64,000 nt of DNA from Agromyces rhizosphaerae (lineage in GTDB: Bacteria > Actinomycetota > Actinomycetes > Actinomycetales > Microbacteriaceae), in contig NZ_BSDP01000001.1 of the NCBI RefSeq assembly GCF_027925245.1, forward strand, positions 2,542,001 to 2,606,000, in the 5' to 3' direction. The notes below the pieces were generated by a model. That model made no database searches and was not told where the DNA came from. It saw only the letters and a program-made list of their open reading frames with translations. The number at the start of each line of letters is the position of its first letter. Position 1 is the first letter of the stretch. The position numbers were made by a program, and so were the translations under genes. Of this stretch, positions 44,420-53,629 are shown one piece after another.

Positions 44420-46006
44420 CTAGGTCGGCTTCGACACCACTGGCGGGCCCACGCTCACGTGGAAGTCTGCGAGGTACATGCCGCCCCAGCGGTCGGGCTC
44501 GTTCATGTGCACATGAACGCGGAGTTTCCTGCGGCCGTCGGTCGGGTCGGTGAAGATGTCGTGGTCATCCGATACCACGCCGTATCGCTCGTAGGTCGCG
44601 GCGGTGGGGCGTGATGCGTCAAGGCCGCCGACACCGGTGCTGCCGTTGGTGAGTCCCGGGAATGTGCGTCCGACGGAGACCTGCGCTGACGCGGAGAGTC
44701 GACCGAAGCCGCCTTGGCGGCCGAATCGCGGCCGACCCGGCTTCTCTGCGGGTGTCGCGTCGCTGGGCAAGTCGAGCAGCCAGGTCGTGACGCGGTCCTG
44801 CTTCAGGTAGTCGGCGCCGTTGATGCGGTGGAACGACGAGTTGGTGAAGACGGCGACCCGCCAGGTGAGCACCTTCGTCGGCCAGCTGGGATGTTCCGGC
44901 CCGCCCGGGAGCGGCTCGCCGTTGGCGTCGAGGGGAAATGCGATCGAGTCGAGCGGATGGATCTCGGGGTGGAACCCGTGATTGACATCGTTGACGAACG
45001 GTCCCTGCAGGCGCACGTGTGCGTTCGTCCTCGTCAGTTGCGACTCATGGGTGAGGTCTTGCCCCGTCCCCTGGTTTCCACCCGCCTGTTCGCTGTACTC
45101 CCACGCAGGGTGCTGCAGCAGTAGCCCTCGGCGGATGTCCGCCGAATGGAAGAACTCATCGAAGGTCTCGTTCGTCCAGCCGTCCAAGACCATGAGTTCG
45201 AAGTACAGCCGATCGAACTTCCGGTCGGTGGCCTTGTCGTACGTATGCAACTGCGTGTGACGTGCCAGTACGTGTCGCGTGAAGGGATCTGGTGCGATGT
45301 ACAGATGCCAGTCGAGCTCATCGTCGATCCGCCCGTGGAAGAGCGTCGTGATCCGCGCGACGCCGGAAACCTCGATCTGAGCGGTTTCGCGTGCGCTGCC
45401 GCGGAGACCGTTCGGGATCGGCAGCGGGACGTACTCGGCGAACACGCTGCGCATTGCGCGGCGAAGTGCGACAGCATCGTCCAGGTCCTCGCCCGTTGGG
45501 AAGACGCCGATCGCCTTCTCGTTCCGGTCCTCCGGAACGTCGTCGGAAGGCACGCTGCCGAGCCAAAGGTTCGAGTACCAGCGAAGGTTGATGCCCTTCG
45601 GGCGTGTGCTGTTGACGAGGTGGTCCCCGTGCTGCGTGTTGAGCAATCCGACCGACTCGCCGAAGCGAACCGTCTTGTGCTGTCTCCCGCCGGTCAACTC
45701 CCACTGGTGGTCCGGCTCGTCCGACCAGTCGAGACCGATCCCGGTCTGCCGCCGCTGGTACCGGAGGAAACCACCCCCGTCGATCGCGATGGCCACCGGT
45801 GTGGCGTAGGTGACTGCGGCGCCCGGAACCCGGGTTCGTATCGTGGCGTTCGGTGCCGCACCCGTGCTCCACACGAGGTTGATGCCGTGACTTTGTTCGC
45901 CGAAGCGAATGCTCTTGTCGGCGCGGGAGTTGTGGATGCGGACGCGCGCGCCGTCACGGAGCTCGCCGCTGCCCCCGCGGAGCACCCACTGCACCGGGGT
46001 CGACAT
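44420..46006 (-). CDS. orphan protein with trefoil-like repeats, lower GC
   Basis: Protein of 528 residues, family not recognised. Residues 1-150 contain repeated beta-trefoil-like units (IRFGEQSHGINLVWS, LRYQRRQTGIGLDWS, VRFGESVGLLNTQHGD, GINLRWYS), a carbohydrate-binding type fold. The middle holds YIAPDPFTRHVLARHTQLHT and the end contains HGFHPEIHPLDS. No signal peptide. Its base composition is visibly lower in GC than neighbours (for example 33 of 60 at 45181-45240), so transfer is likely. It lies 770 bases from lsr2. Confidence 0.72.
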   Translation of the reverse strand: MSTPVQWVLRGGSGELRDGARVRIHNSRADKSIRFGEQSHGINLVWSTGAAPNATIRTRVPGAAVTYATPVAIAIDGGGFLRYQRRQTGIGLDWSDEPDHQWELTGGRQHKTVRFGESVGLLNTQHGDHLVNSTRPKGINLRWYSNLWLGSVPSDDVPEDRNEKAIGVFPTGEDLDDAVALRRAMRSVFAEYVPLPIPNGLRGSARETAQIEVSGVARITTLFHGRIDDELDWHLYIAPDPFTRHVLARHTQLHTYDKATDRKFDRLYFELMVLDGWTNETFDEFFHSADIRRGLLLQHPAWEYSEQAGGNQGTGQDLTHESQLTRTNAHVRLQGPFVNDVNHGFHPEIHPLDSIAFPLDANGEPLPGGPEHPSWPTKVLTWRVAVFTNSSFHRINGADYLKQDRVTTWLLDLPSDATPAEKPGRPRFGRQGGFGRLSASAQVSVGRTFPGLTNGSTGVGGLDASRPTAATYERYGVVSDDHDIFTDPTDGRRKLRVHVHMNEPDRWGGMYLADFHVSVGPPVVSKPT

Positions 46007-46041
46007 GTCGGTCCCGCTCCGGCCCGCGCCTCAGCGAGCCG

Positions 46042-46266
46042 TCACGCCGTCCGTCGGCGGAGCGCGATCGCATCTCGGGTGCCGAGCGCCGCCGCCGCGG
46101 CGGCGAGGACTCCCGCGACCGCGACGATCGCCCACTCGAGCGCACCGCTCCCGCCGTCCGGATCGATGCGGAACACCGCCTCGATCCACTGCGGCGTGAC
46201 CCAAGTGGCGATCGCCAGCGCCAGGAAGACTCCCGACAGGACGTAGAACACGGACATCCGAATCAC
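46042..46266 (-). CDS. small two-helix membrane protein
   Basis: Protein of 74 residues from GTG 46266, which has GGGAG five bases away. Helix 1 is VFYVLSGVFLALAIATWV, helix 2 WAIVAVAGVLAAAAAALG, with a short loop (RIDPDGGSGALE) and an Arg-rich C-terminus. An internal ATG at 46257 is the alternative start. Function unknown. Confidence 0.62.
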   Translation of the reverse strand: MIRMSVFYVLSGVFLALAIATWVTPQWIEAVFRIDPDGGSGALEWAIVAVAGVLAAAAAALGTRDAIALRRRTA

Positions 46267-46406
46267 ATCTGCTCCCAGCTTCGGTGGTGCGTGAGCGATG
46301 GCGTGGTGCGTCTGACCGGAAGCGTAGTGGCCGAACCGTGTGGTTGTGAAGGCCTCGGGATCGCGCCGAGGGGCCGTCCCCGGGGAATCCCGCCACCGAT
46401 GACGCG

Positions 46407-46763
46407 TCAGTTGCGCTCCGCGCGCGCCGCGTCCTCGACGCAGCGCGCGGCCTCGGGTCGCACGCGCAGGCGGCCGACGGGGATGCGCCGGCCGCAGTCG
46501 ACGCACGTGCCGTAGGTGCCGGCGTCGAGGCGCGCGAACGCCGCGTCGATCTCGTCGAGCTCACGTCGCTCGGCCTCGCGGAGCCCGGCGAGCTGCGACC
46601 ACTCCTCCGAGATCGTCACGCCCTCGGGGTCGTGCTCGTCGTCGGTCGTCGCGTCGCCGCGCGCCGTGGCCAGCTCGCGCTCGGTGGCCTCGTGGGCGCC
46701 GCCGGCCGCGACGAACTCCGCCCGGCGCGCCGTCAGCAGCGCGCGGAACTCCTCCGTCTGCAC
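46407..46763 (-). CDS. TraR/DksA-like zinc-finger protein
   Basis: Protein of 118 residues. N-terminal coiled-coil about 5-80 with acidic tip residues (TISEEWSQLAGLREAERREL), then the C-terminal zinc motif. The first pair is complete (TCVDC), 17 residues later RCVED follows: the fourth cysteine is replaced by Asp. It could act on RNA polymerase like DksA. GTG start; the stop of lsr2 lies 13 bases upstream on the same strand, so they form an operon. Confidence 0.85.
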   Translation of the reverse strand: MQTEEFRALLTARRAEFVAAGGAHEATERELATARGDATTDDEHDPEGVTISEEWSQLAGLREAERRELDEIDAAFARLDAGTYGTCVDCGRRIPVGRLRVRPEAARCVEDAARAERN

Positions 46764-46776
46764 GAGGGCGCCGCGC

Positions 46777-47109
46777 TCAGCTCTCGGCGCCGTAGGCGTC
46801 GATCACGCTCTTGGGCAGGCGGCCGCGGGACGGTACGTCGATGCCCTTCGCACGGGCCCACTCGCGGATCGCGGCGGTGTCCGTGCCGCTGCCGCTCGAG
46901 CGGCGCCGTCGCGGAGGCCCGGCCAGGCTCGCCTTGCGGGCGGCGCTGACGTACTTCTCGAAGTCGGAGCGGAGCGCGGAGGCGTTCTTCGGCGAGAGGT
47001 CGATCTCGTACGAGGTGCCGTCGAGTGCGAAGCGCACGGTCTCGGCGTCGCCGTCGAGCACGGAACCGTCGAGATCGTCGACGAATTGTTCAATGACGCG
47101 TTTTGCCAT
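46777..47109 (-). CDS. lsr2: Lsr2 nucleoid-associated silencing protein
   Basis: Protein of 110 residues: N-terminal oligomerisation domain (MAKRVIEQFVDDLDGSVLDG and VRFALDGTSYEIDLS), a basic linker with RRRRSSGSG, and the C-terminal AT-hook-like DNA-binding domain IREWARAKGIDVPSRGRLP (the RGR minor-groove motif). Lsr2 coats AT-rich, often foreign DNA. ATG 47109 is used; its upstream is unusually AT-rich for this window. Confidence 0.97.
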   Translation of the reverse strand: MAKRVIEQFVDDLDGSVLDGDAETVRFALDGTSYEIDLSPKNASALRSDFEKYVSAARKASLAGPPRRRRSSGSGTDTAAIREWARAKGIDVPSRGRLPKSVIDAYGAES

Positions 47110-47160
47110 ATTCGCAGTGTATTCCCGCGAATAGCGATTCGCAGGGAATTGCGCGAGCAA
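47110..47160 (-). promoter_or_regulatory. AT-rich repeat region upstream of lsr2
   Basis: Two direct copies of ATTCGCAG (47110-47117 and 47137-47144) lie 27 bases apart, and the inverted repeat ATTC-CCGC-GAAT lies between them (47121-47132). This is one of the most AT-rich spots in the window. It fits autoregulation by Lsr2. Confidence 0.45.
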
Positions 47161-47293
47161 ATCCATTTCCGATATTCTCTCGCTCCTCATCGATTTCGCC
47201 CGTCCGGGAGGGCAGCGCCCTTGACGGTCGCTGCGCGGGGTGCGAGCCTGCTGCCCGGGGGAGCCGTCCGTGCGCCCCGGGACGGGGACCACG

Positions 47294-49177
47294 GTGGCGG
47301 GCGACTACCCGGACATCAGCGACCACGGCATCATCGGCGACCTGCAGACCGCCGCGCTCATCGACCGCGACGGCACGATCGACTGGTTCTGCTGCCCGCG
47401 GTTCGACTCGCCGACCGTGTTCGGGTCGCTCGTCGACGCCGAGCGGGGCGGATTCTGCCGGATCAGCCCGGACGCCGACGACTTCGTCACCAAGCAGCTG
47501 TACCTGCCCGACACCGCGATGCTCGTCACGCGATTCCTCACCGAGGCGGGCGTGGGCGAGGTGATCGACTTCATGCCCGTCACCGGTGGTGAGGCGACCG
47601 ACGTGCACCAGCTCGTGCGCATGGTGCGGGTCGTGCGCGGCACCATGACGTTCGTCGGCGAGATCCAGCCACGCTTCGACTTCGGGCGTGCGCCCCACAC
47701 GGTCGACATCGTGAACGGGGCGGCGATCACCTTCAGCTCCGACGTCGGCAGGCTCACGCTGCACCGGATCGGCGACCCCGTGCTCCACGACGGGCAGCGG
47801 GCAGGGCACATCACGCCGTCGGGCGACGGCGTGCGCATCACGATCACGCTGGACGCCGGCGAGACCACGGGGGTCGTGCTGACCTCGGGCGATGTCGAGC
47901 CCCGCCAGATGCCCCAGGAGGAGCTCGAGGAGCTCTACCACCGGACCCGCCGGTACTGGCGCGAGTGGACCGACGCGTCGACCTACACCGGGCGCTGGCG
48001 CGAGTACGTCTCGCGCTCGGCGATCACGCTGAAGCTCATGACGTACGCGCCGACGGGCGCGCTCGTCGCGGCCCCGACCGCGGCGCTTCCCGAGCAGGTG
48101 GGCGGCGAGCGGAACTGGGACTACCGCTACACCTGGATCCGCGACGCGTCGTTCTCGGTCTACGCGCTGCTCTGCCTCGGCCACGTGGAGGAGGCGGAGG
48201 CGTTCGTGAAGTGGCTCATGGACCGCATCCACGAGAGCGTGGGCGACGACTCGGGGCCGCTGAAGATCATGTACCGCATCGACGGGTCGTCCGACCTCGT
48301 CGAGGAGACGATCGGCGACCTCGAGGGGTACCGGGGGTCACGACCGGTGCGCATCGGCAACGGCGCCGCCGACCAGCTGCAGCTCGACATCTACGGCGAG
48401 GCGATGTCGGCGATCCACCTCGCCGACACGCACGGCCTCGAGCTCCCGCACCGCGGGTGGGACCAGGTGCGCGACATGCTCGACTGGGTCTGCGATCACT
48501 GGGGCGAGCCGGAGGAGGGCATCTGGGAGACCCGTGGCGGGAAGCAGCACTTCACCTACGGGCGGTTCATGTGCTGGGTGGCGCTCGACCGGGGCATCCG
48601 CCTCGCCCAGCGTCGTGGGCGCCCCGCATCGATCGAGCGCTGGACCGCCGAGCGCGACCGCATCTACGAGGAGATCATGTCGACCGGGTGGAATCCCGAA
48701 CGGGGCGCCTTCGTGCAGCACCTCGACACCGATGTGCTCGATGCCTCGCTGCTGCTGATGCCGCTGATGGGGTTCGTCGCGCCGCGCGACCCGATGTGGC
48801 TGTCGACGATGGCGGCGATGGAGGAGACGCTCGTCTCCGACAGCCTCGTCTACCGCTACGACCCGAGCGCGTCGCCCGACGGCCTGCGCGGCTCCGAGGG
48901 CACCTTCACGCTCTGCTCGTTCTGGTACGTCGACGCGCTCGCGCGGTCGGGGCACACCGGCCGGGCGCGGTACACGTTCGAGAAGATGCTGACCTACGCC
49001 AACCACCTCGGCCTGTTCTCCGAGGAGATCGGCCTGACCGGCGAGCAGCTCGGCAACTTCCCGCAGGCGTTCAGCCACCTCGCGCTCATCAACGCGGCCG
49101 TGAACCTCGACTACCAGCTCGACCACGGGTCGGGCGACGTCGAGCCCGTGCTCTGGCGGGGGCGCCGCGACGCCTGA
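47294..49177 (+). CDS. GH15-family glucoamylase/trehalase-type enzyme
   Basis: Glycoside hydrolase of 627 residues, similar to actinobacterial GH15 trehalases and glucoamylases. N-terminal beta domain 1-230 (DHGIIGDLQTAALIDRDGTI, WFCCPRFDSPTVFGSLVD), then the (alpha/alpha)6 barrel: RNWDYRYTWIRDASFSVYAL, with the catalytic Glu expected in EEGIWETRGG and the second acid in GEQLGNFPQAFSHLALINAA. No signal peptide, so probably cytoplasmic turnover of trehalose or glucans. GTG 47294 is my choice; a GTG at 47270 is possible. Confidence 0.9.
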   Translation: MAGDYPDISDHGIIGDLQTAALIDRDGTIDWFCCPRFDSPTVFGSLVDAERGGFCRISPDADDFVTKQLYLPDTAMLVTRFLTEAGVGEVIDFMPVTGGEATDVHQLVRMVRVVRGTMTFVGEIQPRFDFGRAPHTVDIVNGAAITFSSDVGRLTLHRIGDPVLHDGQRAGHITPSGDGVRITITLDAGETTGVVLTSGDVEPRQMPQEELEELYHRTRRYWREWTDASTYTGRWREYVSRSAITLKLMTYAPTGALVAAPTAALPEQVGGERNWDYRYTWIRDASFSVYALLCLGHVEEAEAFVKWLMDRIHESVGDDSGPLKIMYRIDGSSDLVEETIGDLEGYRGSRPVRIGNGAADQLQLDIYGEAMSAIHLADTHGLELPHRGWDQVRDMLDWVCDHWGEPEEGIWETRGGKQHFTYGRFMCWVALDRGIRLAQRRGRPASIERWTAERDRIYEEIMSTGWNPERGAFVQHLDTDVLDASLLLMPLMGFVAPRDPMWLSTMAAMEETLVSDSLVYRYDPSASPDGLRGSEGTFTLCSFWYVDALARSGHTGRARYTFEKMLTYANHLGLFSEEIGLTGEQLGNFPQAFSHLALINAAVNLDYQLDHGSGDVEPVLWRGRRDA

Positions 49178-49268
49178 GGTCGCGCAGGCGGCATTGCGCA
49201 CCGGAATCCCGCGGCAATACGCTGGCGGCGACGGGTCGACACCCTGACCGGCCCCTCGGGAGGACGCC

Positions 49269-49463
49269 ATGAGCGATCGCAGCCGGAACTACGGATCGGC
49301 CGGGCAGTGGGGGTTCTTCTTCCTGCTCGCCTACATCGGTGCGGCGATCTACTTCATCGACCGCTCCGACGGCAGCTTCTGGGCGGTCATCCTCGGGCTG
49401 CTGCAGGCCATCGTGTGGCCCGTGTACGCCGTGTACTACGGGCTCATCGCGCTGGTCGGCTGA
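49269..49463 (+). CDS. small membrane protein
   Basis: Protein of 64 residues with two helices (QWGFFFLLAYIGAAIYFI and AVILGLLQAIVWPVYAVYYG) joined by DRSDGSF. ATG 49269 follows GGGAGGACGCC. Similar short proteins are common in actinobacteria; function unknown. It faces the convergent MFS gene. Confidence 0.75.
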   Translation: MSDRSRNYGSAGQWGFFFLLAYIGAAIYFIDRSDGSFWAVILGLLQAIVWPVYAVYYGLIALVG

Positions 49464-49482
49464 GCCGCGGGGCTCAGCGGGG

Positions 49483-50901
49483 TCAGCGGGCAGGCGCGGT
49501 CGCCGAGAACCCCTGCCGCCGCAGCGTGCTCGCGATCGTCGCGACCGCGGTGAGCGCGAGCAGCACCGCGAGCCCGAGCAGCAGCGCGGTGAGCGACCAG
49601 GCCTTCGGCGTGCCCGACAGCGCCTCGATCACCGCGCCCGCGATGACCGTGCCGACGCCGCCGAGCGCGATCATCGACGTGAGCGCGAGCGCGCTGCCCT
49701 CGCCGGCGAGCTTCGCGGGCAGGATGTCGGCCGCGCCGATCTGCGAGACCGAGAAGCCCATGCCGCAGCTCAGCCCGCAGAACGCCAGCGCGATCGTGTA
49801 GACGACGAGGTTCTGCGCGAGCGCGATGCCCGTGACCGCGGCCGTCGCGAGCACGCACGCGGCGCTCAGCACCCAGCCGGCGCCGAACCGGTCGGTGAGG
49901 AACCCCGCGGTCGGCCCGCACGCGGCCACGCCGACGGCCGCCAGCATGAACACGAAGCCCGACTCCGCCGGTGAGAGCCCGCGCACGTCCTGCAGCTGCA
50001 GGGTCGCGGCGAACACGAAGATGATGAAGGCGATGTTCAGCGCGGTGCCCGCCAGCAGCACGAACACGAAGCCGCGTTCGCGGAACAGTCGCAGGTTGAT
50101 GAGCGGATGCTCCCTGCGGGCCACGTGCCGGAAGAACCACACGAGCAGCACCGCGCCGATCGCCGCCGGTGCCCAGGTGAGCACCGATTCGATGCCGAGA
50201 TTCGTGGTGTTGTCGATGCCGACGCACGCGAGCGCCAGACCGGCGGTGACGAGCACCACGCCGAGCCAGTCCATGCTCCGCACGCTCGTGTGGCCCTCGG
50301 CGGTCGACTCGGGCAGTCGGGCGGCGGCGATCGCCGAGACGATCGCGACCGGCACGTTGATGAGGAAGACCCAGCGCCATCCGGCGACCGACGCCAGCCC
50401 GCCGCCGATGACGGGGCCGAGCGCCGTGCCCGAGCCGGAGAGCCCGAGCATGATGCCCATGATCCGCGCGCGCTGCTCGGGGCGCGCGGTGGCGGCGATG
50501 AGCGCGAACGCGTTCGGCATGATGAGCGCCGACCCGATGCCCTGCAGCACGCGGAACGCGATGAGCACGGGGGCGGCGGATGCCAGTGCGCAGACCAGGC
50601 TCGTGCCGCCGAACACGATCATGCCGATGATGAGCACCCTGCGGCGCCCGATCGTGTCGCCGAGCTTGCCGGCCGGCACGAAGCACGAGCCGAGGCTCAG
50701 CAGGTAGCCGCTCAGCATCCACTGCAGGTCGGTGACTGGGACTCCGAGGTCCTTCGCGATGGTCGGCAGCGCGAGGTTCAGCGCGAAGAAGTCGAGCTGC
50801 ACCGCGAACAGCGCGAGCCCCACCGGTACGTAGCGCATCGTGGCGCGCCAGAGGCCCTCGGGCTGGTCGGTGCGTGCGTTCGGTCCGTCTGGCTTCGGCA
50901 T
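49483..50901 (-). CDS. DHA2-family MFS exporter
   Basis: Transporter of 472 residues, about 14 helices. QLDFFALNLALPTIAKDLGV, VPAGKLGDTIGRRRVLIIGM (motif A) and GPVIGGGLASVAGWRWVFLI (motif C) identify the family. It stands alone at the edge of the sugar cluster, converging on the 64-residue gene. ATG 50901 has GAGGGG upstream. A role in exporting a glycolipid or drug is possible but unproven. Confidence 0.9.
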   Translation of the reverse strand: MPKPDGPNARTDQPEGLWRATMRYVPVGLALFAVQLDFFALNLALPTIAKDLGVPVTDLQWMLSGYLLSLGSCFVPAGKLGDTIGRRRVLIIGMIVFGGTSLVCALASAAPVLIAFRVLQGIGSALIMPNAFALIAATARPEQRARIMGIMLGLSGSGTALGPVIGGGLASVAGWRWVFLINVPVAIVSAIAAARLPESTAEGHTSVRSMDWLGVVLVTAGLALACVGIDNTTNLGIESVLTWAPAAIGAVLLVWFFRHVARREHPLINLRLFRERGFVFVLLAGTALNIAFIIFVFAATLQLQDVRGLSPAESGFVFMLAAVGVAACGPTAGFLTDRFGAGWVLSAACVLATAAVTGIALAQNLVVYTIALAFCGLSCGMGFSVSQIGAADILPAKLAGEGSALALTSMIALGGVGTVIAGAVIEALSGTPKAWSLTALLLGLAVLLALTAVATIASTLRRQGFSATAPAR

Positions 50902-50958
50902 GACTGCCGCCCCTCGTCGACGATCGCCCTCGACGGGGCGCCGGACATGAGGATCACT

Positions 50959-52017
50959 CTAGTCGCGGGGTGCAGCGGCGCGCAGGGGAGCGGTCGCGAA
51001 CTCGCGGACGGCGTCGTCGAACGGCTCGGTCGCGCGCCAGCCGAGCTCCTCGGCGATGCGCGCCGACGATGCGGTGATGTGGCGCACGTCGCCCAGCCGG
51101 TACTCGCCGGTCACGACCGGTGCGGGGCCGCCGAACGCGTCGGCCAGCGCGGTCGCGAACTCGAGCACCGTGCGCGGGGTGCCGCTGCCGACGTTGTACG
51201 CGCGCGCCGCGCCCGAGGGCAGCGCCGCCAGTCCGTCGAGCGCCGCGAGGTTCGCCCGTGCGACGTCGCGCACGTGCACGAAGTCGCGGCGCTGCCCGCC
51301 GTCCTCGAACACCCGGGGCGCCTCGCCGCGCTCGAGCGCGCTGCGGAAGATCGACGCGACGCCCGCGTAGGGCGTGTCACGCGGCATCCGCGGCCCGAAC
51401 ACATTGTGGTACCGCAGCATCGCCGCGTGGCCGCCGGTCGCCCGGGTCCACGACGACGCCAGGTGCTCCTGCGCGAGCTTCGTGTCGGCGTAGACGTTGC
51501 GCGGGTCGAGCGTCTCCTCTTCGCCGACCAGCACCGGCTCGAGCGGCCGGCCGTCGGCGCCGAGCGGGTCGAACACGCCCCGCTCGAGGTCGCCGACCGC
51601 GCGCGGCGGCGGCAGCACGATGCGGTCGCCGTCGCGGTAGCGCCCCTCGCCGTAGACGACCATCGACGACGCGAGCACGAGCCGGTCGACGCCCGCGGCC
51701 GTCATCGCCGCGAGCAGCACGGCGGTGCCGGTCACGTTGGTCTCGGCGTAGTCGGGCGCATCGGCGAAGTCCACGCCGAGCCCGACCTTCGCGGCCTGGT
51801 GGCACACCGCCGACACCCCGTCGAGGGCGGCGCGCACCTCCGAGGCATCCGTCACCGACCCACGCACCAGCTCGACCCCGTCGGGCAGCGCCGGCCGGGC
51901 GCCGCCGTGCACCTCGGGCCGCAGCGCGTCGAGCACCCGCACGCGCTCGCCGCGGGCGACCGCCGCCTCGACCACGTGCGAGCCGATGAAGCCGGCGCCC
52001 CCGGTGACGAGCAGCAC
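50959..52017 (-). CDS. NAD-dependent sugar epimerase/dehydratase
   Basis: Extended SDR of 352 residues. Rossmann motif VTGGAGFIGSHVVEAAV at the N-terminus, catalytic YADTK (YxxxK), DFVHVRDVARANLAAL in the substrate domain. It resembles M. tuberculosis GalE3 (Rv0536). GTG 52017 begins two bases after the MTA phosphorylase stop, so the two are cotranscribed. In the proposed pathway it would remodel the pentose; ordinary UDP-sugar epimerisation is the alternative. Confidence 0.88.
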   Translation of the reverse strand: MLLVTGGAGFIGSHVVEAAVARGERVRVLDALRPEVHGGARPALPDGVELVRGSVTDASEVRAALDGVSAVCHQAAKVGLGVDFADAPDYAETNVTGTAVLLAAMTAAGVDRLVLASSMVVYGEGRYRDGDRIVLPPPRAVGDLERGVFDPLGADGRPLEPVLVGEEETLDPRNVYADTKLAQEHLASSWTRATGGHAAMLRYHNVFGPRMPRDTPYAGVASIFRSALERGEAPRVFEDGGQRRDFVHVRDVARANLAALDGLAALPSGAARAYNVGSGTPRTVLEFATALADAFGGPAPVVTGEYRLGDVRHITASSARIAEELGWRATEPFDDAVREFATAPLRAAAPRD

Positions 52018-52019
52018 GG

Positions 52020-52862
52020 TCAGGCCACCACGGGCGCCTGCGCCAGCACCGCGGCGACCGCGGCCGGGTCGACGAACTGCCGGGCGGTGTAGTCGTCGGG
52101 CACCGCGCCGACCATCGCGGTGATCGCGGCGCGGATGCGCGGCTCTGCGGCCGCCATGCGGTCGAGCACCAGCTGCGGGTCGACCGCGTCGGCCTCGCCC
52201 GCGGCGTCGCCGGCGTCGGTGTCGGTCACGAACGACAGGTTCACGAGGCCCACGCCGAGCTCGGCGGCGAGCACGACCTCGGGGTACTGGGTCATGTTCA
52301 CCAGGTGCGCGCCCCACGAGCGGAACAGCCGCGACTCTGCGCGGGTCGAGAACCGCGGGCCCTGGATCACGACGGTGGTCGCCTCGGTCATGAGGTCCTC
52401 GCCGAGGGCGGCGACGGCGGATGCCGCGTGCCGGCGCAGCTCGGGGTCGAACGGGTCGGCCGCCGCGAGGTGCTGCACCGACGGGCCGTCGAAGAACGTG
52501 TCGTGGCGGCCCCAGGTGCGGTCGATGAACTGGTCGGGCAGCGCGAAGCGGCCCGGGCGCGCCTCGGGCACGAGCCCGCCGACCGCGGCCGACGTGACGA
52601 TCGCGCGCACGCCGAGGCTCGCGAGCGCCCAGACGTTCGCGCGGAAGTTGAGGCGATGCGGCGGAATGACGTGCCCGGCGCCGTGCCGGCTGAGGAACGC
52701 GACCCGGCGGCCGGCGAGCTCGCCGATCGTGAGCGGACCCGACGGCGGGCCGTACGGGGTCGCGATGTCGACGACCTGCGCCTCGTCGTGGTCGAGCAGG
52801 GCGTACAGCCCCGACCCGCCGATCACGCCGATCTCGACGCCGTGCGCTGCGGTTGCGGTCAA
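52020..52862 (-). CDS. S-methyl-5'-thioadenosine phosphorylase
   Basis: Enzyme of 280 residues splitting 5'-methylthioadenosine into adenine and 5-methylthioribose-1-phosphate. Motifs: IGVIGGSGLYALLD, GHVIPPHRLNFRANVWALAS, TWGRHDTFFDG and VNMTQYPEVVLAAELGVGLV. TTG start at 52862 with GAGGAC upstream. It is first in an operon with the epimerase. The M. tuberculosis counterpart is Rv0535. Its product, a methylthio sugar phosphate, is the obvious precursor for the rest of the cluster. Confidence 0.93.
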   Translation of the reverse strand: MTATAAHGVEIGVIGGSGLYALLDHDEAQVVDIATPYGPPSGPLTIGELAGRRVAFLSRHGAGHVIPPHRLNFRANVWALASLGVRAIVTSAAVGGLVPEARPGRFALPDQFIDRTWGRHDTFFDGPSVQHLAAADPFDPELRRHAASAVAALGEDLMTEATTVVIQGPRFSTRAESRLFRSWGAHLVNMTQYPEVVLAAELGVGLVNLSFVTDTDAGDAAGEADAVDPQLVLDRMAAAEPRIRAAITAMVGAVPDDYTARQFVDPAAVAAVLAQAPVVA

Positions 52863-53017
52863 GGTGGGCGTCCTCTCGTCGGTGCCGGGGAGTCGTGCCG
52901 GGGTGCTTCGATGGTGCCGTGCGGGGGCGTGCGCCCGCGACGCGTCGCGGAGCGGCGTTCGCGGACCGTAAGGAATGACGCTCGGCCGCAGCGCCGCTCG
53001 TCACGAGAATGGCACGC

Positions 53018-53629
53018 ATGAGCAGCGTGACGGATCGACTCGCCGTCGTCGCGGAACGACGGTTCGCCGGGGTGCGGGACGAGCTCGGCCACCCGGCCAA
53101 GCACCCGCGCACCGCGGTCGTGCTGGGCCGGCTGCTCGGGGCCGCGTTCCTCATCTGCTTCGCCACCGGCCTGTACAGCCACCTCCTGCAGGACCCGCTG
53201 CCCGGCATGGTGTTCCCGACCCGCCCGGTCTGGCTCTACCAGGCCAGCCAGGGCGTGCACGTCACGGTCGGCGTCGCGCTGCTGCCGCTGCTGTTCGCGA
53301 AGCTCTGGACCGTCTACCCGAAGCTCTTCGAGTGGCCGCCAGTGCGCTCGATCCCGCACGCGATCGAGCGCGCGTCGATCGCGGTGCTCGTGGCCGTCGC
53401 GGTCATGGAGCCGCTGATCGGCCTCATCAACACGTACCAGTGGTATCCGTGGGAGTTCTCGTTCCGCCGCACGCACTTCGCGCTCGCCTGGGTGCTCGTC
53501 GGCGCGCTCGCCGTGCACGTCGCGGTGAAGCTGCCCGACATCGTGCGGTACTGGCGCCGGGGGTCGGATGCCCCTGAGCCCGACGAGCCCTCCAGCCCGG
53601 CGCCTCGGGAGGAGGACCCGCATGCCTGA
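53018..53629 (+). CDS. b561-like heme membrane protein
   Basis: Membrane protein of 203 residues with four helices. Four histidines fall in or at the edge of helices (TGLYSHLL, SQGVHVTVGV, RRTHFALAW and ALAVHVAVKLP), suggesting two b-type hemes. It has the arrangement of cytochrome b membrane partners of periplasmic molybdoenzymes. ATG 53018 may be leaderless (GAGAAT seven bases upstream); ATG 53009 is an alternative. It overlaps the molybdoenzyme gene by eight bases and is divergent from MTA phosphorylase. Confidence 0.8.
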   Translation: MSSVTDRLAVVAERRFAGVRDELGHPAKHPRTAVVLGRLLGAAFLICFATGLYSHLLQDPLPGMVFPTRPVWLYQASQGVHVTVGVALLPLLFAKLWTVYPKLFEWPPVRSIPHAIERASIAVLVAVAVMEPLIGLINTYQWYPWEFSFRRTHFALAWVLVGALAVHVAVKLPDIVRYWRRGSDAPEPDEPSSPAPREEDPHA

